DNA from: Flagellimonas oceani
Lineage (GTDB): Bacteria > Bacteroidota > Bacteroidia > Flavobacteriales > Flavobacteriaceae
DNA: 64,000 nucleotides
Reading direction: 5' to 3'
NCBI RefSeq assembly: GCF_011068285.1
Contig: NZ_CP049616.1
Coordinates: 3,430,001-3,494,000 of the forward strand
Made by a program: the position numbers and the translations under genes. The notes beneath the pieces were generated by a model. That model worked only from the letters and a program-made list of their open reading frames with translations, had not been told where the DNA came from and searched no databases. Below are positions 15,405 through 23,717 of this stretch, piece after piece. The stretch's first letter is position 1. Every line of letters begins with the position of its first letter.

Positions 15405-16046
15405 TTATCCGCCCATCATTTTAAGGGCATAAACACATGTAAATCCCTCGAACTCCAGAAATTCGATTTCGTAATGGGACTTTTTTCCGTTGTACAGTAT
15501 CTCGGCAACGGTTCGGGTGTCCTCAAAAGAAAAATCGATAACATTGATGTGTCTTAAAAAACTGAGCCCCTGTTGCGCATAGATCTTGTAGAGCGATTCC
15601 TTTGCTCCCCAAACTATGGTGAGTTTGCGCACCAATGCCTCTGAATTGGCCAAAGTTTTATACTCTTGAATTGGGGTGAACTTATGGGCAATCTTCAAAA
15701 TCTTGTCCCGTTGCATCTCAATATCTATACCTACCTCATCTGACTCACTGATAATTATTCCGGTAAAATTGCGCGAATGCGTAATGGATATAAACTTGCC
15801 ATCCTTAAGATGAGGCTTCCCAAAATCATCATAATAGAGGTCCTGATCCATATAACCGGCCTCGGCCATAAGGTGTCGAATGCTTAAAAATGCCCTACGG
15901 TGCGCTTCGGATTTCATACCGTCCATCCTACTCTGACAATGGTCCGTAAGCTCCACATTCTTAGAAAGTTCACCCTCTGTCTCGGTCACTTTCCAGATAT
16001 AGACCTTGGTGGTCGGAGAAACTGTTATTGTTTTGTAAAGAGGCAT
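15405..16046 (-). CDS. 4'-phosphopantetheinyl transferase (Sfp type)
   Basis: A 213-residue protein with both Sfp-superfamily motifs: VGIDIEMQRDK (Mg-binding Asp and Glu) near residue 107 and VWGAKESLYK near residue 150. It transfers phosphopantetheine from CoA to a Ser on carrier proteins. The length fits the Sfp/EntD class rather than the shorter AcpS. The ATG at 16044-16046 overlaps a 14-bp palindrome shared with the divergent ahcY promoter. It is the first gene of the presumed operon that continues with the thiamine-binding protein; the metabolic link may be only positional. No polyketide or peptide synthase lies in the window. Confidence 0.9.
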   Translation of the reverse strand: MPLYKTITVSPTTKVYIWKVTETEGELSKNVELTDHCQSRMDGMKSEAHRRAFLSIRHLMAEAGYMDQDLYYDDFGKPHLKDGKFISITHSRNFTGIIISESDEVGIDIEMQRDKILKIAHKFTPIQEYKTLANSEALVRKLTIVWGAKESLYKIYAQQGLSFLRHINVIDFSFEDTRTVAEILYNGKKSHYEIEFLEFEGFTCVYALKMMGG

Positions 16047-16059
16047 TAACTTAAGTTAA
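16046..16059. promoter_or_regulatory. 14-bp palindrome between the PPTase and ahcY genes
   Basis: TTAACTTAAGTTAA is a perfect palindrome that starts at the transferase start codon and lies about 10 bases upstream of the ahcY -7 box, where a -33 element would be. Confidence 0.4.
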
Positions 16060-16068
16060 GTGAATTTG

Positions 16069-16076
16069 TATCTTTG
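16069..16076 (+). promoter_or_regulatory. -7 box TATCTTTG of ahcY
   Basis: Exact TAnnTTTG match 45 bases before the start codon. No TTG is found at the usual -33 position, which is occupied by the palindrome. Confidence 0.55.
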
Positions 16077-16120
16077 TCGCACTATAAAAGCGAAGCTACA
16101 AAAGTAAATTTATATAAAGT

Positions 16121-17437
16121 ATGAGCACAAAGACAATTCCGTATGTTCCTTATAAAGTGAAGGATATCTCTCTTGCCGATTGGGGAAGGAAAGAAATTGA
16201 GCTTGCCGAAGCAGAAATGCCAGGTCTTATGGCCTTGCGTGAAGAATACGGGAAACAACAACCGTTGAAAGGTGCCCGAATAGCAGGGTGTTTGCACATG
16301 ACCATCCAGACCGCTGTTCTGATCGAAACCTTGGTCGCATTGGGAGCAGACGTTACTTGGAGTTCCTGTAACATTTTCTCCACACAAGACCATGCCGCCG
16401 CCGCAATCGCTGCCGCCGGTATTCCCGTGTATGCTTGGAAAGGTATGAACGAAAAGGAGTTTGATTGGTGTATTGAGCAAACCTTGTTTTTTGGCGAGGA
16501 CAGAAAGCCGTTGAACATGATCTTGGACGATGGTGGCGACCTTACCAATATGGTTTTGGACCAATATCCAGAACTGGCCGGTGGAGTAATGGGATTGTCC
16601 GAAGAAACCACCACAGGGGTTCACCGCTTGTACGAAAGAATGAAAAAAGGAACGCTTCCGATGCCTGCCATCAACGTGAACGATTCCGTCACCAAATCCA
16701 AGTTCGATAACAAATACGGTTGTCGCGAAAGTGCCGTGGATGCCATCCGTAGAGCGACCGACACCATGTTGGCCGGAAAACGTGTGGTTGTTGCGGGTTA
16801 TGGCGATGTTGGAAAAGGTACCGCCGCATCTTTCCGTGGCGCAGGTTCCATAGTTACCGTTACCGAAATCGACCCGATTTGTGCCCTACAGGCGTGTATG
16901 GACGGTTTTGAAGTGAAAAAACTGGAAACCGTTATATCCAATGCCGATATCGTTATCACCACAACCGGGAACAAGGATATTATCCGCGAGGAGCACTTCC
17001 GCGCCTTGAAGGACAAAGCCATTGTTTGCAATATTGGCCATTTTGACAATGAAATCGATATGGCTTGGTTAAACGGCACCTATGGTGATACCAAGAACGA
17101 AATAAAGCCTCAAGTGGACAAGTATACCATAGACGGCAAGGATGTAATCATCTTGGCAGAAGGTAGATTGGTAAACCTTGGTTGTGCCACTGGACACCCT
17201 AGTTTTGTGATGAGCAACTCGTTCACCAACCAGACCTTGGCGCAAATCGAGCTTTGGAACCACAACGACAAATATGCCAACGAAGTGTACATGCTTCCGA
17301 AGCATTTGGATGAAAAAGTGGCCAAGTTGCACTTATCACGTTTGGGCGCCGAGTTGACAGAACTTAACGAGGAGCAAGCGGAATATATCGGTGTAACCGT
17401 AGAAGGTCCTTTTAAACCTGAGTACTACAGATACTAA
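16121..17437 (+). CDS. ahcY: Adenosylhomocysteinase
   Basis: The 438-residue enzyme hydrolyses S-adenosylhomocysteine to adenosine and homocysteine, clearing the product of methylation reactions in the cytoplasm. Family motifs are intact: [24 protein letters not shown], the NAD-binding loop [14 protein letters not shown] and the C-terminal [18 protein letters not shown]. The length is the normal one for bacterial enzymes of this type. It is transcribed alone from a TATCTTTG promoter and ends at a strong bidirectional terminator. The start at 16121 gives [17 protein letters not shown], as expected for the family. Confidence 0.98.
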   Translation: MSTKTIPYVPYKVKDISLADWGRKEIELAEAEMPGLMALREEYGKQQPLKGARIAGCLHMTIQTAVLIETLVALGADVTWSSCNIFSTQDHAAAAIAAAGIPVYAWKGMNEKEFDWCIEQTLFFGEDRKPLNMILDDGGDLTNMVLDQYPELAGGVMGLSEETTTGVHRLYERMKKGTLPMPAINVNDSVTKSKFDNKYGCRESAVDAIRRATDTMLAGKRVVVAGYGDVGKGTAASFRGAGSIVTVTEIDPICALQACMDGFEVKKLETVISNADIVITTTGNKDIIREEHFRALKDKAIVCNIGHFDNEIDMAWLNGTYGDTKNEIKPQVDKYTIDGKDVIILAEGRLVNLGCATGHPSFVMSNSFTNQTLAQIELWNHNDKYANEVYMLPKHLDEKVAKLHLSRLGAELTELNEEQAEYIGVTVEGPFKPEYYRY

Positions 17438-17455
17438 AACAGGAATGTATACAAA

Positions 17456-17490
17456 ACAAAAAACCCATGGCAAAGCCATGGGTTTTTTAT
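17456..17490. terminator. Bidirectional terminator between ahcY and the DUF3332 gene
   Basis: The perfect 9-bp stem ACCCATGGC/GCCATGGGT is flanked by A-runs on one side and T-runs on the other, serving both convergent genes. Confidence 0.93.
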
Positions 17491-17504
17491 TGGTGAATAT
17501 GTTG

Positions 17505-18083
17505 CTACTCGGCCAAAAGAGTTTCATTGTAATGGTACGTATCTTTCCCTTTTATTAGGGCCAAACCTTCTTCCCTAGTGCTCATAGGGTCAATTTTAAC
17601 CTCTTCGCCGTTGGGCATGTAAACAATGTAAAAACCTTCTTCAAAGGAAGATAATTTAATGATTTCGCCATTTGGACGAACTGCATTCCAAGATTTTTCG
17701 TCAGGTTTGTAAACCAAATCGATTTTCTTGCCCTTTTTTGGACCTTCCACCACGGTCACTTGAATTCTGTTCTTGGTGGCGATCATTTCAAAAGTGTTGC
17801 CATCGTGCTCCACCATTTGGGTTTCGGACTCACCATCTTTCATGGCTATTGGGTTAGATCCGGACCAAAATTCGATTACGTTGAAGATAATGGCGTCCCC
17901 AAGAAAAAACAGACCATAAACAGGGACAATGTTCAATCCCCAAAAAATAAGATTATCCAAAAATTTACTGTCCGTTAGCCCTTGGTTCCAATCTTTCAAG
18001 TTATTGAAAGCTCTAAAGGATCCCAAACAGCTAGTGAAAAGTATGGAGCAGGCCAATAATGAAGAAATGATTGCTTTTTTCAT
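17505..18083 (-). CDS. DUF3332 family lipoprotein
   Basis: The 192-residue lipoprotein has signal peptide MKKAIISSLLACSILFTSC, Cys19 being the lipid site. A second hydrophobic stretch (LIFWGLNIVPVYGLFFLGD) near residues 47-65 is typical of DUF3332 proteins. The C-terminal half is beta-rich, with repeated short hairpins (VVEGPKKGKKIDLVY, PNGEIIKLSSFEEGFYIV). The function is unknown. It is transcribed towards ahcY and shares the bidirectional terminator; the D-threonine-aldolase-like gene is divergent. Confidence 0.88.
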   Translation of the reverse strand: MKKAIISSLLACSILFTSCLGSFRAFNNLKDWNQGLTDSKFLDNLIFWGLNIVPVYGLFFLGDAIIFNVIEFWSGSNPIAMKDGESETQMVEHDGNTFEMIATKNRIQVTVVEGPKKGKKIDLVYKPDEKSWNAVRPNGEIIKLSSFEEGFYIVYMPNGEEVKIDPMSTREEGLALIKGKDTYHYNETLLAE

Positions 18084-18195
18084 AATAAATAAGTTTTATA
18101 GTTAATGGTATTCAAGGTACAAAAGATTTTTGTTGTGGTTTTTTTTGAATTCAATTTCAATCAACTGAATTGGGCTACGGACAAAAAAATACGGC

Positions 18196-18214
18196 AGCAT
18201 CAATTCTTGATGCT
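18196..18214 (+). promoter_or_regulatory. Small hairpin in the leader of the PLP enzyme gene
   Basis: AGCATCAA and TTGATGCT are perfect inverted arms with a 3-base loop, 29 bases before the start codon. There is no T-run to make it a terminator. Confidence 0.35.
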
Positions 18215-18243
18215 TACCTTTATTGGTTCAAAAGAAGAATATT

Positions 18244-19356
18244 ATGAATGCCCATTGGTTTGAAATAAAAAATATTGAAACGGTCGATTCCCCATCCATC
18301 GCACTTTACTCGGAACATCTTAAATTCAACATTAAAGAGATGATTTCCTTGGTGAATGGACAAACCGAAAGGTTGATGCCACATATAAAGACCAACAAAA
18401 TGCCACGGGTAATGAAGCTTTTGCTGGAGTCGGGAATCTCAAGGTTCAAGGCTTCCACTATTTCCGAAGCGGAGATTGCCGCAGAGGCAGGCGCAAAGGC
18501 TGTCCTTATTGCCCATCAATTGGTAGGGCCCAAGATGGACCGTTTTTTACGTTTGACGGAACACTTTCCCGATACCGAATTTTCAACTTTAGTGGACAAT
18601 GTGGACACTGCGGAGCTTTTGAACCAAAAAGCCAAGGAAAAGGAACTCACGGCCAATATTTATATTGACATCAACAATGGAATGGACCGGTCCGGAATCC
18701 AAATTGGTCCGGGGCTGGACGAGCTCATAAATTACTTGAAAATATGCAAGTCACTGAATTTTAAAGGACTACATGCTTACGATGGGCACCTAAGAGATCC
18801 CGATTTTGATGTTCGCAATCAAAAGATAGAACAAGGGGTAATGGATGTAGTGGTATATTTTGATGCGCTTAAAATAGATTATCCACAAGCTCAACTAGTT
18901 TGTGGGGGAACCCCGTCCTTTACATCACATTTGCTCCAAGAAAATAGAATAACGAGCCCGGGAACATGTGTGCTTTGGGATTGGGGGTACAGTGAAAAAC
19001 TAACGGAGCAAAATTTTAAGTATGCTGCGCTACTGGTTACACGTATAATTTCCAAACCTACGGAAGGTATTATAACCGTGGATCTGGGCCATAAATCCGT
19101 TGCAGCGGAAAACCCGATTGACAAACGGGTAAAATTCCTGAATCTTGATGGCTACGAACTGCTTTCACAAAGTGAAGAGCATGGCGTAATCAAGGTAAAA
19201 GAATGGGACAAATACAAAGTTGGTGATGTCCTGTACGGCATTCCGTATCATATTTGTCCCAGTATCAATCTTCATGATGAAGTTTCGGTTATCGAGAACG
19301 GCAAAAAAATGGATACTTGGGAAATTGCCGCCCGAAAACGAAAGCTCAAATTTTAA
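18244..19356 (+). CDS. D-threonine-aldolase-like PLP enzyme (alanine racemase N-terminal fold)
   Basis: The 370-residue protein has the alanine racemase-type barrel with the PLP lysine region MPHIKTNKMPRV near residue 47, and the domain order of the D-threonine aldolase family (barrel, then a C-terminal beta domain with a metal-site pattern ending YHICPSINLHDEV). Family members cleave D-3-hydroxy amino acids to glycine and an aldehyde with PLP and a divalent metal, which the His and Cys in HICPS probably bind. The ATG at 18244 is preferred over a TTG at 18223. It has no close operon partner; substrate not determined. Confidence 0.88.
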   Translation: MNAHWFEIKNIETVDSPSIALYSEHLKFNIKEMISLVNGQTERLMPHIKTNKMPRVMKLLLESGISRFKASTISEAEIAAEAGAKAVLIAHQLVGPKMDRFLRLTEHFPDTEFSTLVDNVDTAELLNQKAKEKELTANIYIDINNGMDRSGIQIGPGLDELINYLKICKSLNFKGLHAYDGHLRDPDFDVRNQKIEQGVMDVVVYFDALKIDYPQAQLVCGGTPSFTSHLLQENRITSPGTCVLWDWGYSEKLTEQNFKYAALLVTRIISKPTEGIITVDLGHKSVAAENPIDKRVKFLNLDGYELLSQSEEHGVIKVKEWDKYKVGDVLYGIPYHICPSINLHDEVSVIENGKKMDTWEIAARKRKLKF

Positions 19357-19395
19357 ATCGATAGTAGTCGATTTTGTTCTTTTAACTTGACAACC

Positions 19396-19441
19396 GTCAA
19401 TTCGAGTGAAATTTTGTAAAAATTTTATATCGAGAATTAGG
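19396..19441. repeat. REP-like dispersed hairpin repeat, copy B
   Basis: It begins GTCAATTCGAGTGAAATTTT and ends AATTTTATATCGAGAATTAG, matching copy A at 5000-5043 (reverse strand) at the conserved ends TTCGAGT and TATCGAGAA while the inner stem differs but still pairs. A further half-copy, TTCTCGATAC, follows at 19461-19470. Confidence 0.65.
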
Positions 19442-19526
19442 TTTTCAAGGAAAAATCCCGTTCTCGATACTCGTTTTTAACACTGAGTTACGAAAACGAG
19501 ATTATTCAATCAGAATGTACCCAAAA

Positions 19527-20546
19527 CTATTTCAGGTCCAGCGCTTTGTTCAAATCGTAGAAGTAAAAATTCTTTTCATCGTTCATGGCTGCGAAAAGGC
19601 CATTTGGGAACGTATCGTTCAATGGTACGGTGACCACATCACAACCATCGGTTTCCAAGGTTGATAGGTTTACTGCCTTTATAAAACTATTGTCCTTTCT
19701 GGAAAAAATATTGAATTGACCACGCTGTTGGTCCGACACAATAATGTAACCTTCTCCGTTGGCATATCTGGCAATGGCAATGCCCTCAATATCATCCAAA
19801 AACAGCTCACCTCCAAAACAGGCCAGCTCCTCGTTGCCCATGCTTGGTTCCGCGTAGTACTTTTTCACGCATTCACCTTCGTCGGAATAGTAGACGTAGC
19901 CCATTTCGTTGTCCACGGCGATGGCTTCGATTTCTTTACCGCCCGTAAAGCTACCGAATTTGCGCACCAAATTGGCGGAAACCCCTGTGCTGTCCGACTC
20001 AAATTTATATTGATATAGGTAAGAGCCGCTCGGCCCAATCTTTCTTCCTACAATGGCGTACACGGATGAATCTTTCAGGGATTTGTACAAACTGATGCCC
20101 ATGGCCAAACGCTGTTCCACATCGGTTTCATCCTCGAACACCGGAAAACCACCACCATCAAGAGGCTTCATATCGGGTACGGAAAACAAGCGAATTTGTT
20201 GTTTCTCCCTTTCGGTGAAAGCGATAACATCAACAGCAACGGAATCGTTCAGTTGAAAGCCATATTCCAAATCCACATTATTGGGCCGTTGAATTCCGGT
20301 TATGGATTTTTCTTTGATGATTTTTCCGTCCAGATCAAAAGCATAAATACCACCTGTGGTCTCTTTATCGGTTCCGAACACAATACTTTTTGATGCATCG
20401 TCAGGATTGATCCAAATAGCGGGATCATCGGTATCGTTCGGGGTTTTTTCTGTAATTACGTCCGGTGCTATGGCCGGTAATTTGCTTCCTTGTTTACAGG
20501 AAACCATGGCAACAGCAGCTAAAACTGGAATAAATATTTTTCTCAT
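19527..20546 (-). CDS. Beta-propeller phytase (3-phytase) lipoprotein
   Basis: The 339-residue lipoprotein has lipobox VAMVSCKQG and a beta-propeller phytase fold: DDPAIWINPDDASKS, then GGIYAFDLDGK and the acidic calcium-binding segments DDIEGIAI and DNEMGYVYYSDEGE. Such enzymes release phosphate from calcium-phytate complexes outside the cytoplasm. It follows a TonB-dependent receptor by 96 bases on the same strand; an intercistronic hairpin lies between. Receptor plus phytase is a known pairing in marine bacteria, so the product or phytate itself is probably imported. The lipoprotein is likely on the outer membrane. Confidence 0.93.
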   Translation of the reverse strand: MRKIFIPVLAAVAMVSCKQGSKLPAIAPDVITEKTPNDTDDPAIWINPDDASKSIVFGTDKETTGGIYAFDLDGKIIKEKSITGIQRPNNVDLEYGFQLNDSVAVDVIAFTEREKQQIRLFSVPDMKPLDGGGFPVFEDETDVEQRLAMGISLYKSLKDSSVYAIVGRKIGPSGSYLYQYKFESDSTGVSANLVRKFGSFTGGKEIEAIAVDNEMGYVYYSDEGECVKKYYAEPSMGNEELACFGGELFLDDIEGIAIARYANGEGYIIVSDQQRGQFNIFSRKDNSFIKAVNLSTLETDGCDVVTVPLNDTFPNGLFAAMNDEKNFYFYDLNKALDLK

Positions 20547-20579
20547 ATTAATTGTTAACGATTAGGAAATGCCAGTCCC

Positions 20580-20608
20580 AAGCGCCTACCCTTATTGGGC
20601 AGGCACTT
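20580..20608 (-). promoter_or_regulatory. Intercistronic hairpin between the receptor and phytase genes
   Basis: On the minus strand AAGTGCCTGCCC pairs with GGGTAGGCGCTT (12 bp, two G-U) around a 5-base loop. No T-run follows, so it may shape mRNA processing or partial termination rather than full termination. Confidence 0.55.
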
Positions 20609-20642
20609 GTTGTGACACCGTATATAAATATACTACCTGAAA

Positions 20643-23546
20643 TTATTTTCTGAACAAATCGTACTTCAAACCGAAGGTGAACCGAATACTGTAAAATTCA
20701 GCTTGCTGCGTTCTTTCCTTCACACTTTGGAAATAGCGCAATGGCTGATTGGTGATGTTGTTGACATCGGTATAGATCCTCAAATTGCTCGTGATGGCGT
20801 AGCTGGCATTAAAATCCAAGAAGAACTGGGTATCGTAGTATCTATCTTCAAAAGCGTTGCCACCAATCTCATCAATATAGGAATCGGAGAAGTTGGCGGA
20901 CAACCTTGCACTGAACCTTTTATCGGCGTAGCCCAACGATCCATTGAACATATTTGGGGAAGTGTTGGGCAAATCCAAATCGGTACGCTCGTCGCCATCC
21001 TCGTTACGGATGCCGTCCGCGCTTGATGACAAGTAGGTATAGTTCAAATAGATACTAAAATTTCTGGCAAAACCTGGTAAAAAGTCCAACTGTCTCTGGA
21101 AAGACACCTCGGCACCAAAAATAGAGGCGGAATCCCCGTTTAATGGCTGGAACACGTCATAACCTGTAGTTCCGGAACCGAATGAATCATCTTCCGCTTC
21201 GGTGATGTAGGTGTAGATAAAATCGTTTATTCTTTTGTAAAACAAGCCACCTGAAACAATTCCAACACTTTCAAAGTAGTGCTCAGCGTTCAAATCAAAG
21301 TTCATAGAGGTAGTCGGGTCCAGTTCTGGGTTACCCACGATGACTTCCTCATCTTCGTTCACAATTTCCGATCTCGGGATCAAATCCACATAATTGGGAC
21401 GTGCCAAAGTGTTGGTCCAAGCAAAACGCATTATCGTATTATTGTCCAAGTTGTATTTAAAATGAATGCCGGGCAATACGTTGGTATATGAGTTCTCGTC
21501 CGAAACGCTCTCGACTTCAATACTTTCTTCGATTCCGGCATCTTCGTCTTCTTCAATGTAAACGACCCTGTTACCATCGGAATCCAATTTTGTGTGCTCC
21601 ACCCTAACACCTGCAAGCACGCTCAACTTATCGGAAAGCTTTTGGTTGAACATCAGATAGGCCGCCAAAACGTTCTCTTTTACCTCAAAGTTTCCAGGAA
21701 GGAATTCGTCTGGCAATGCTTCTCCGTTGGTACTGTTCAAATCCAAAGAACCTAACCACTCTTCGCTTGCAAAAGTGCCTGCCTGATACTTTTCCCCGGC
21801 CAAGAAATCTGGGTCTGTATAACTCTTTACAGGGACCGATCCCAATGTCGGGTACAAATCTTCAAAATCATATTCGAAGAAATCATTGTTTCTCAATTTG
21901 GTCTTAAAACGACCTCTTGCCCCGAATTTGATACTACCTTCGCCCTTACCAAAAATATCGGCGGGCAATTCAAAATTTGCAAAAAAGTTGATATCCTCTT
22001 CTTCGGTGTATTGGTTTTCGTTGGTAATCTCATCAAACTCAAAATTGTCCAAATTATTAAAGTCGCTTGGGTCGGCAGCTGTCATGATCGGATACTTCGG
22101 GTCAAAGTTATCGTTGTTCACGATATACTCGGCGGCGTAGGCCGCATAACGCTCGTTCAAACGCTCTTCGGATGCTTTGGCATAGGCGCCCATCCAATCA
22201 AATTTTAGGTTTCCGAACAGGTGATCACCTCCCAAAGTGTAATTCTGCATACGTTGGTCCTCCAACCTACGGTTTTTGTTTCTACCACCCGCTATTCCAC
22301 CTTTGGACTCGCGCACGGCCTCAATTGGGAATCGGGTCGGGACTCCATTGGTTATGGTAAAGTCACCTTCCTCTATATCCTCACCATCCAATATCTCTTG
22401 GGCAAATGCAAATCGGTTCTCGCGGTCGTCCCTCCAGTTATACATTGTTTTTAGGTAGATGTTGTTCGCGGCATTGATCTGGTAATCAAAATTGGCGGAA
22501 AAACTTCTTCTTACCCTTTGTACCAAGTAGGTACGCTGTTCGGTAACATTGGTATAGGGATTAACATCCATTTCTTCAAGAATAGGCTCTCCCTCTTCGT
22601 CCTCTGCCCCTGTATTGTATTCAAATTCGTTGTCCCACTCGGCTTCGATATTGTCGGAACCAAAGTCGTTATCGTTAATGGTTGCGGATAACATATAACC
22701 GAATTTTCCATCGTTGGTGCGGTCACCCACCAAAATGGACCCATTCCAAATCCGCTTGTCGGTGATAAAGTTAACTCCCGAGCCGGCAGTGGCAGATAGC
22801 CTAAAACCCTGTGGTGCCGTTCTGGTCACCAAGTTTACGGAACCGCCCAAAGCGTCTCCATCCATATCGGGGGTAACGGCTTTGTTTACTTCGATGGTCT
22901 GGATCATATCCGAAGGGATAAGGTCCATCTGAATATTTCTGTTATCCGATTCCGCGGAAGGGATTCTACTACCGTTCAGAGTAACGGAATTCAATTGTGG
23001 GGAGAGACCCCTTACAATAATGTTACGTGCCTCGCCTTGATCCACCTGCATGGTGATACCGGGAATACGCTTAACGGCATCGCCAATGTTGGCATCGGGG
23101 AATTTCCCGATTTGGTCGGTAGAGACCACGTTGGTGATGTTCATATTGTTCCTCTGGGTGTTCAATGCCTTGGATTGCCCACTAAGTCCGTAGGCACTCA
23201 CTTGCACTTCGTCCAGTTCCATATTGGAGGAGGTAAGCACTATACTTACTGCAGCAGTTTCACCCGAGGTTACGCTTACTTGTTGCTCCACATCCGAATA
23301 GCCCATATAGGTTACCCGTAGAGTATAGTCTCCTTCCGGGATTCCGACCATAGTAAATTTTCCATCAAAATTGGAAATGGCTCCTTTTACCAAGGATTCG
23401 ATATACACATTGGCGCCGGGAACATAGATACCATTCTCATCGGTAATCGTTCCCTGAATATTTCCGGTCTGTGCTTGGCCCATTGCCGTTCCGAGCACCA
23501 GAAATAGCGTTACAAAAATCAGTTTTTTAAGGTTCATCAGTTTCAT
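20643..23546 (-). CDS. TonB-dependent receptor of the phytate locus
   Basis: The 967-residue outer-membrane protein has a signal peptide (LIFVTLFLVLGTAMGQAQ), a carboxypeptidase-like domain (GTITDENGIYVPGANVYI, about 28-110), a plug domain (GKFPDANIGDAVKRIPGITM; NIIVRGLSPQLNSVTLNG) and a long beta-barrel ending YSIRFTFGLKYDLFRK. The plug wording, including SVNLVTRTAPQG, is that of the TIGR01782-type receptors common in Proteobacteria and Bacteroidota. It is upstream of the beta-propeller phytase in one transcription direction, so phytate or inositol phosphates are the probable ligand. Promoter candidates and paired GGAAACAAA repeats lie just upstream. A second possible start is the Met at 23537. 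Confidence 0.93.
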   Translation of the reverse strand: MKLMNLKKLIFVTLFLVLGTAMGQAQTGNIQGTITDENGIYVPGANVYIESLVKGAISNFDGKFTMVGIPEGDYTLRVTYMGYSDVEQQVSVTSGETAAVSIVLTSSNMELDEVQVSAYGLSGQSKALNTQRNNMNITNVVSTDQIGKFPDANIGDAVKRIPGITMQVDQGEARNIIVRGLSPQLNSVTLNGSRIPSAESDNRNIQMDLIPSDMIQTIEVNKAVTPDMDGDALGGSVNLVTRTAPQGFRLSATAGSGVNFITDKRIWNGSILVGDRTNDGKFGYMLSATINDNDFGSDNIEAEWDNEFEYNTGAEDEEGEPILEEMDVNPYTNVTEQRTYLVQRVRRSFSANFDYQINAANNIYLKTMYNWRDDRENRFAFAQEILDGEDIEEGDFTITNGVPTRFPIEAVRESKGGIAGGRNKNRRLEDQRMQNYTLGGDHLFGNLKFDWMGAYAKASEERLNERYAAYAAEYIVNNDNFDPKYPIMTAADPSDFNNLDNFEFDEITNENQYTEEEDINFFANFELPADIFGKGEGSIKFGARGRFKTKLRNNDFFEYDFEDLYPTLGSVPVKSYTDPDFLAGEKYQAGTFASEEWLGSLDLNSTNGEALPDEFLPGNFEVKENVLAAYLMFNQKLSDKLSVLAGVRVEHTKLDSDGNRVVYIEEDEDAGIEESIEVESVSDENSYTNVLPGIHFKYNLDNNTIMRFAWTNTLARPNYVDLIPRSEIVNEDEEVIVGNPELDPTTSMNFDLNAEHYFESVGIVSGGLFYKRINDFIYTYITEAEDDSFGSGTTGYDVFQPLNGDSASIFGAEVSFQRQLDFLPGFARNFSIYLNYTYLSSSADGIRNEDGDERTDLDLPNTSPNMFNGSLGYADKRFSARLSANFSDSYIDEIGGNAFEDRYYDTQFFLDFNASYAITSNLRIYTDVNNITNQPLRYFQSVKERTQQAEFYSIRFTFGLKYDLFRK

Positions 23547-23570
23547 TTTGGTTTACGTTAGAATGCTTTC

Positions 23571-23578
23571 CAAAACTA
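23571..23578 (-). promoter_or_regulatory. -7 box TAGTTTTG of the phytate receptor gene
   Basis: Matches TAnnTTTG on the minus strand, 25 bases from the start codon. No good -33 is present, consistent with activator dependence. Confidence 0.5.
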
Positions 23579-23610
23579 TGTATATCAAACGGTTATGATT
23601 TGAACTAAAG

Positions 23611-23630
23611 GGAAACAAAAAGGAAACAAA
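23611..23630. promoter_or_regulatory. Direct repeat GGAAACAAA x2, candidate activator site
   Basis: Two copies at 23611-23619 and 23622-23630 repeat with an 11-bp period, one helical turn apart, and lie about 33-59 bases upstream of the -7 box. The adjacent gene encodes a LuxR-type-HTH regulator, the likely binder. Confidence 0.5.
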
Positions 23631-23717
23631 TGTGAAAATGGACAGATACAAGAGGGCAACAATTACAGTTTTTTTACATTGGGATAACCTTTTCTAAAAA
23701 AGAGGGGCGATAAGCTC

